A stretch of DNA of 9,391 bases from Pseudomonadota bacterium (lineage in GTDB: Bacteria; Pseudomonadota; Alphaproteobacteria; Rhizobiales; Devosiaceae), in the NCBI GenBank assembly GCA_023390785.1, contig JAEWCE010000053.1, positions 1-9,391 on the forward strand, read 5' to 3'. Position numbers and translations under genes: made by a program. Positions within the stretch are counted from its first letter, which is position 1. Each line of letters begins with the position of its first letter. Of this stretch, positions 6,047 through 9,391 are shown in pieces. The notes below the pieces were generated by a model. The model ran no database searches. It saw nothing but the letters and a program-made list of their open reading frames with translations, and had not been told where the DNA came from.

Positions 6047-7171
6047 GTGGATCGCGTCGTTCGAACCGAGTTGGACCTCATCGGCGCCATTTACGACGCC
6101 GTACTTGACCCGGCATTGTGGAACGACACCGTCGACCGACTGCGCCGGCATTTTGACCTTTTCCTGGGTGCGCTGGCCGTGACCGATCTGCGTCGCCAGC
6201 ATTCGATCGTGGCCGCGGCCAACATTCCGGAGGCCTATGCGCATCTGGCCGCCGAGCACAACGAGGCCGTGCTTGACTTATGGGGTGGTCCTGCCGCCGT
6301 CATGCGCCTGCCGCTCGAGGAGCCGCTCATTCATTCGCGCATCAGTTCCCCCGAAAGCTGGGCCGGCAACGTCTACTACGAACGCTTTGCGCGGCCGCAG
6401 GGCATTGTCGACCAAATCGTCGTGCCACTGGAGATGAGCGCCAGCCTGGTTGCCTATTTCAGCATGGGCCTGCACGGCTCCATGCCCCCGCTGAACGACG
6501 ACCACATCAAGGCCCTCCGCGTGTTCGCACCGCATCTTCGCCGCGCCGCACTGATCGGCAACCTTCTCGATACGCGCCGGGAGGCTGCCGAGACCTTCGA
6601 AGCGCTGCTCAACGCTCTCGGCTCGGCGGTAGTGCTGGTCAACGAGAACCTGCACATCGTGCACGCCAATCCGCAGGCCGAGACCCTGCTGCGCGCCGGC
6701 AGCCCGATCGCCTCCGTCGCCGGCCGCCTCGACGCGCCGAACGAATTGGTCAAGGGCCAGCTTCAGCGCACCATCCTCGCCGCAACCTCCCCCCGGGAAA
6801 CCATCGGACCGGCCAGCGGCATCCCGGTGCATCGTCTCGACGGCGCCGGCGCCGTGCTGCACGTGCTGCCGCTCCAGCGCCGCAGCACGCGCCCCAGCGC
6901 CCGCGTCATCGCCGCCGTGTTCGTCGCCGAGCCGCATGGCGCCCTCAACCTGCCGCTCGAAGCCATCCGCATGCTCTACGATCTGCGCCCGGCCGAAGTC
7001 CGCGTCTTCGAGCTGATTGCCGCCGGCATCAGCGGCAGGGGCGCGGCCGAAGCCCTCGGCATCAGCCCTAGCACGGTCAAGACCCACACCGTCCGCCTGT
7101 TCGACAAGCTCGGCGTCCACACCCGCGCCGAGCTGGTGCGCTTCGCCCGCGACATGTCATTGGCGCCGTGA
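6047..7171 (+). CDS. LuxR-family transcriptional regulator (second of two)
   Basis: This is a cytoplasmic regulator of 374 residues with the same plan as the one at 3645-4745. The N-terminus LDLIGAIYDAVLDPALW parallels IVDRIYEAAAIPELW of the other. A PAS-like segment runs from about 182 (VVLVNENLHIVHANPQAETLL), and a LuxR/GerE helix-turn-helix from about 310 to 370 (LYDLRPAEVRVFELIAAGIS, then LGISPSTVKTHTVRLFDKLGVHTRAEL). There is no receiver domain, so it probably senses a ligand or partner through its N-terminal half. GTG 6047 is preferred because AGGA at 6034-6037 is nine bases away; TTG 6041, adding two residues, would leave only three. It lies 148 bases after the SH3b protein gene on the same strand, with a probable terminator between. 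Family is certain; targets are unknown. Confidence 0.88.
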   Translation: MDRVVRTELDLIGAIYDAVLDPALWNDTVDRLRRHFDLFLGALAVTDLRRQHSIVAAANIPEAYAHLAAEHNEAVLDLWGGPAAVMRLPLEEPLIHSRISSPESWAGNVYYERFARPQGIVDQIVVPLEMSASLVAYFSMGLHGSMPPLNDDHIKALRVFAPHLRRAALIGNLLDTRREAAETFEALLNALGSAVVLVNENLHIVHANPQAETLLRAGSPIASVAGRLDAPNELVKGQLQRTILAATSPRETIGPASGIPVHRLDGAGAVLHVLPLQRRSTRPSARVIAAVFVAEPHGALNLPLEAIRMLYDLRPAEVRVFELIAAGISGRGAAEALGISPSTVKTHTVRLFDKLGVHTRAELVRFARDMSLAP

Positions 7172-7174
7172 TCC

Positions 7175-7188
7175 CGGGGACACCCCCG
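7175..7188 (+). other. Hairpin after the second luxR-type gene
   Basis: CGGGG (7175-7179) pairs with CCCCG (7184-7188) around ACAC, three bases after the stop codon. What follows is pyrimidine-rich rather than a T-run. Its last base is the first base of the SOS box. It may mark the 3' end of the regulator transcript. Confidence 0.3.
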
Positions 7189-7202
7189 TTCCCTCTCCGT
7201 TC
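7188..7202. promoter_or_regulatory. LexA (SOS) box upstream of uvrB
   Basis: GTTC (7188-7191), seven bases, then GTTC (7199-7202) exactly match the alphaproteobacterial LexA consensus GTTC-N7-GTTC. uvrB is a classical SOS gene and starts 99 bases downstream. The second half-site overlaps a possible -35 (TTCCAC, 7200-7205), with a plausible -10 at TATCTC (7222-7227), so LexA would block the promoter until DNA damage. The promoter boxes are tentative; the LexA match is exact. Confidence 0.8.
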
Positions 7203-7301
7203 CACCTGTGCTACGAGTCAATATCTCATCGTCCCACTGACATTTTCTGGCAGGGCACCTATCTACGGTGCACCCGCCGAAGACCCGTCCGCGAGCGCTC
7301 C

Positions 7302-9391
7302 ATGGCTGAGAAGCAACCTTCGTTTTCCATCGACGACTTCATCGGCGAGATCGAGAAGGCCGAGGACGAGCGGCTCGGCAAGCGCCTGCCGCAGGAGCGG
7401 CTGAAGAACAAGCGCGCCCTCGACAACGCCGCCCGGCGCGCCGCCGAAGCCGCCGGCAATCCCGGCAAGCTGGTGCCGAAGAAGCTGAAGGCGCAGAAGA
7501 ACCCGGCGCTCGAGCAGGCCGAAGCGGAGGGCCTCATCGTCGACACCGGCAAGGGCAAGCGCTCCGCTGCCACCGGCATGAGCCTCAAATCGCCGAAATC
7601 CAAGGCCAACTCCGTCATCCGCCCGACCAATCTCGAGGGTTTTGGCGAGCAGGAGCAGGCCGGTTTCGGCCATCTGCCCTCCGCCAAAGTCCGCGGCGCG
7701 GGCACCGGGTCCAGCCCGCCGGCGCGAGGCAAGGAACCGTCCCGCAAGGTGAAGCTTCCCGGCCAGGACCTCAGCACCGCCCAGACCGTGGGCATCTCGG
7801 CCACCGTGAAGGCCCTCGAGGACATCATCCTGCACGGGCGCAAGGAGGTCGAGGGCAACACCGCCTGGATGCCCCACCGCCCGGCGCCGCGCGAGAAATC
7901 CGAAGGCGGCATCCCGTTCAAGCTCGCCTCGCCGCTCACCCCGGCCGGCGACCAGCCCACGGCCATCGCCGAGCTGGTCGAGGGCGTCAACAATGGCGAG
8001 ACCGACCAGGTGCTGCTCGGCGTCACCGGCTCGGGCAAGACCTACACCATGGCGCAGACCATCATGCGCACGCAGCGCCCGGCGCTGATCCTCGCCCCCA
8101 ACAAGACCCTCGCCGCCCAGCTCTATGGCGAGTTCAAGTCGTTCTTCCCCGACAACGCGGTGGAGTACTTCGTTAGCTACTACGACTACTACCAGCCCGA
8201 AGCCTACGTGCCGCGCACCGACACCTATATCGAGAAGGAATCCACCATCAACGAGCAGATCGACCGCATGCGTCATGCGGCGACGCGCGCGCTGCTCGAA
8301 CGCGACGACGTCATCATCGTCGCCTCCGTGAGCTGCATCTACGGCATCGGCTCGGTCGAAGACTACACCGCCATGACCTTCGACCTGCGCAAGGGCCAGA
8401 CCATCGACCAGCGCGACCTGCTGCGCAACCTCACCCAGCTGCAGTACAAGCGCGGCGACACCGGCTTCGTCCGCGGCACCTTCCGCGTGCGCGGCGACAC
8501 CATCGAGCTGTTCCCCGCCCACTACGAGGACGCCGCCTGGCGCATTACCCTGTTCGGCAACGAGATCGAATCCATCTCCGAGTTCGATCCGCTCACCGGC
8601 AAGAAGAGCTCCGACCTGCTGTTCATCCGCGTCTTCGCCAACTCCCACTACGTCACGCCGCGCGCCACCCTCACCGGCGCCATCCGTGAGATCAAGAAGG
8701 AGCTCGCCGCCCGCCTGCAGGAGCTCAACGGCGCCGGCCGCTTCCTCGAAGCGCAGCGGCTGGAACAGCGTTCGCTGTTCGACCTCGAGATGATGGAAGC
8801 CACCGGCTCCTGCGCCGGCATCGAGAACTATTCGCGCTACTTCAGCGGCCGGAAGCCGGGCGAGCCGCCGCCGACCCTGTTCGAATACCTGCCCGACAAC
8901 GCCCTCGTCTTCGTCGACGAGAGCCACGTCACCATCGGCCAGCTCGGCGCCATGTATCGCGGCGACCTCCGCCGCAAGGCCACCCTCGCCGAATACGGCT
9001 TCCGCCTGCCCTCCTGCATGGACAACCGCCCGCTCCGCTTCGAGGAGTGGAACGCCATGCGCCCGCAGACCGTCTACGTTTCCGCCACCCCCGGCGCCTG
9101 GGAGATGGAGCAGGCCGGCGGCGTCTTCGCCGAGCAGGTCATCCGCCCCACCGGCCTCACCGATCCGCCGGTCGAGATCCGCCCGGCCAAGACCCAGGTC
9201 GACGACGTCGTCGACGAGATCCGCCAGGTCAGCAAGGCCGGCTACCGCACCCTCGTCACCGTGCTCACCAAGAAGATGGCGGAAGACCTCACCGAATACA
9301 TGCACGAGCAGGGCATCCGCGTCCGCTACATGCACTCCGACATCGACACCATCGAGCGCATCGAGATCATCCGCGACCTCCGCCTCGGCGC
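7302..9391 (+). CDS. uvrB: Excinuclease ABC subunit UvrB (3' end beyond window)
   Basis: UvrB is the damage-verifying helicase-like subunit of nucleotide excision repair. It is loaded by UvrA and recruits UvrC for incision. The window holds 696 codons with no stop. Residues 1 to about 202 are a basic, low-complexity extension absent from E. coli UvrB. The canonical protein begins at GIPFKLASPLTPAGDQP (from 203). Walker A GVTGSGKT is at 240-247, the damage-probing beta-hairpin motif YYDYYQPEAYVP at 293-304, and the DESH box at 539-542, followed by VSATPG. The window ends in the helicase region at IIRDLRLG, so the remaining helicase motifs and any UvrC-contact coiled coil lie outside. ATG 7302 gives MAEKQPSF and has only a weak GAG six bases upstream. 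An SOS box precedes it. Confidence 0.97.
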   Translation, partial: MAEKQPSFSIDDFIGEIEKAEDERLGKRLPQERLKNKRALDNAARRAAEAAGNPGKLVPKKLKAQKNPALEQAEAEGLIVDTGKGKRSAATGMSLKSPKSKANSVIRPTNLEGFGEQEQAGFGHLPSAKVRGAGTGSSPPARGKEPSRKVKLPGQDLSTAQTVGISATVKALEDIILHGRKEVEGNTAWMPHRPAPREKSEGGIPFKLASPLTPAGDQPTAIAELVEGVNNGETDQVLLGVTGSGKTYTMAQTIMRTQRPALILAPNKTLAAQLYGEFKSFFPDNAVEYFVSYYDYYQPEAYVPRTDTYIEKESTINEQIDRMRHAATRALLERDDVIIVASVSCIYGIGSVEDYTAMTFDLRKGQTIDQRDLLRNLTQLQYKRGDTGFVRGTFRVRGDTIELFPAHYEDAAWRITLFGNEIESISEFDPLTGKKSSDLLFIRVFANSHYVTPRATLTGAIREIKKELAARLQELNGAGRFLEAQRLEQRSLFDLEMMEATGSCAGIENYSRYFSGRKPGEPPPTLFEYLPDNALVFVDESHVTIGQLGAMYRGDLRRKATLAEYGFRLPSCMDNRPLRFEEWNAMRPQTVYVSATPGAWEMEQAGGVFAEQVIRPTGLTDPPVEIRPAKTQVDDVVDEIRQVSKAGYRTLVTVLTKKMAEDLTEYMHEQGIRVRYMHSDIDTIERIEIIRDLRLG

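Noticed and set aside
6278..7120. A 280-residue minus-strand open frame
   Set aside because: It is antisense to the second LuxR-type gene, with low-complexity composition and no recognisable domain.
7263..9335. A 690-residue minus-strand open frame
   Set aside because: It is antisense to uvrB, whose motifs are unmistakable on the plus strand, and its Gly/Ala/Val/Asp-rich sequence is a codon-bias artefact.
1..9391. CRISPR array, tRNA, rRNA, insertion sequence or phage attachment site
   Set aside because: I saw no spaced direct repeats, tRNA-like cloverleaf, transposase motif or flanking terminal repeats anywhere in the window.

Overview
The window is GC-rich, with strongly GC-biased third codon positions. 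It reads as chromosomal DNA of an alphaproteobacterium, most likely Hyphomicrobiales; a Devosia-like genus is a guess. The grounds are a Tad/Cpa pilus operon with a small lipoprotein gene after cpaC, an exact GTTC-N7-GTTC LexA box (the alphaproteobacterial form) before uvrB, and a UvrB with a long N-terminal extension.

Layout. 1-91: possible last codons of an upstream gene, then a hairpin. 92-2789 (+): a tightly coupled three-gene operon, cpaB (RcpC) - cpaC (secretin) - small lipoprotein, with 4-base and 1-base overlaps. 2790-2974: convergent spacer with a double hairpin resembling a dispersed intergenic repeat. 2975-3481 (-): a TPR lipoprotein of TadD type, with a perfect dyad just upstream of its start. 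3645-4745 (-): a LuxR-family regulator. 4746-5022: divergent spacer with a spaced dyad and a long hairpin. 5023-5898 (+): a secreted protein with three cysteine-pair repeats and a C-terminal SH3b domain. 6047-7171 (+): a second LuxR-family regulator of the same architecture. 7172-7301: spacer with the SOS box. 7302-9391 (+): uvrB, cut by the window edge. No gene-free stretch exceeds 300 bases.

How the genes fit together. CpaB, CpaC and the small lipoprotein belong to the outer-membrane/periplasmic part of a Flp pilus machine, and the TPR lipoprotein is plausibly its TadD-like pilotin or assembly factor. The ATPase, cpaE and platform genes are not here. The middle block is the least familiar part: two similar LuxR regulators flank a secreted cysteine-repeat/SH3b protein whose leader carries a strong hairpin. 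This suggests a small regulated envelope module, but nothing in the sequence proves that the regulators control that gene. uvrB is an independent DNA-repair gene under probable LexA control.
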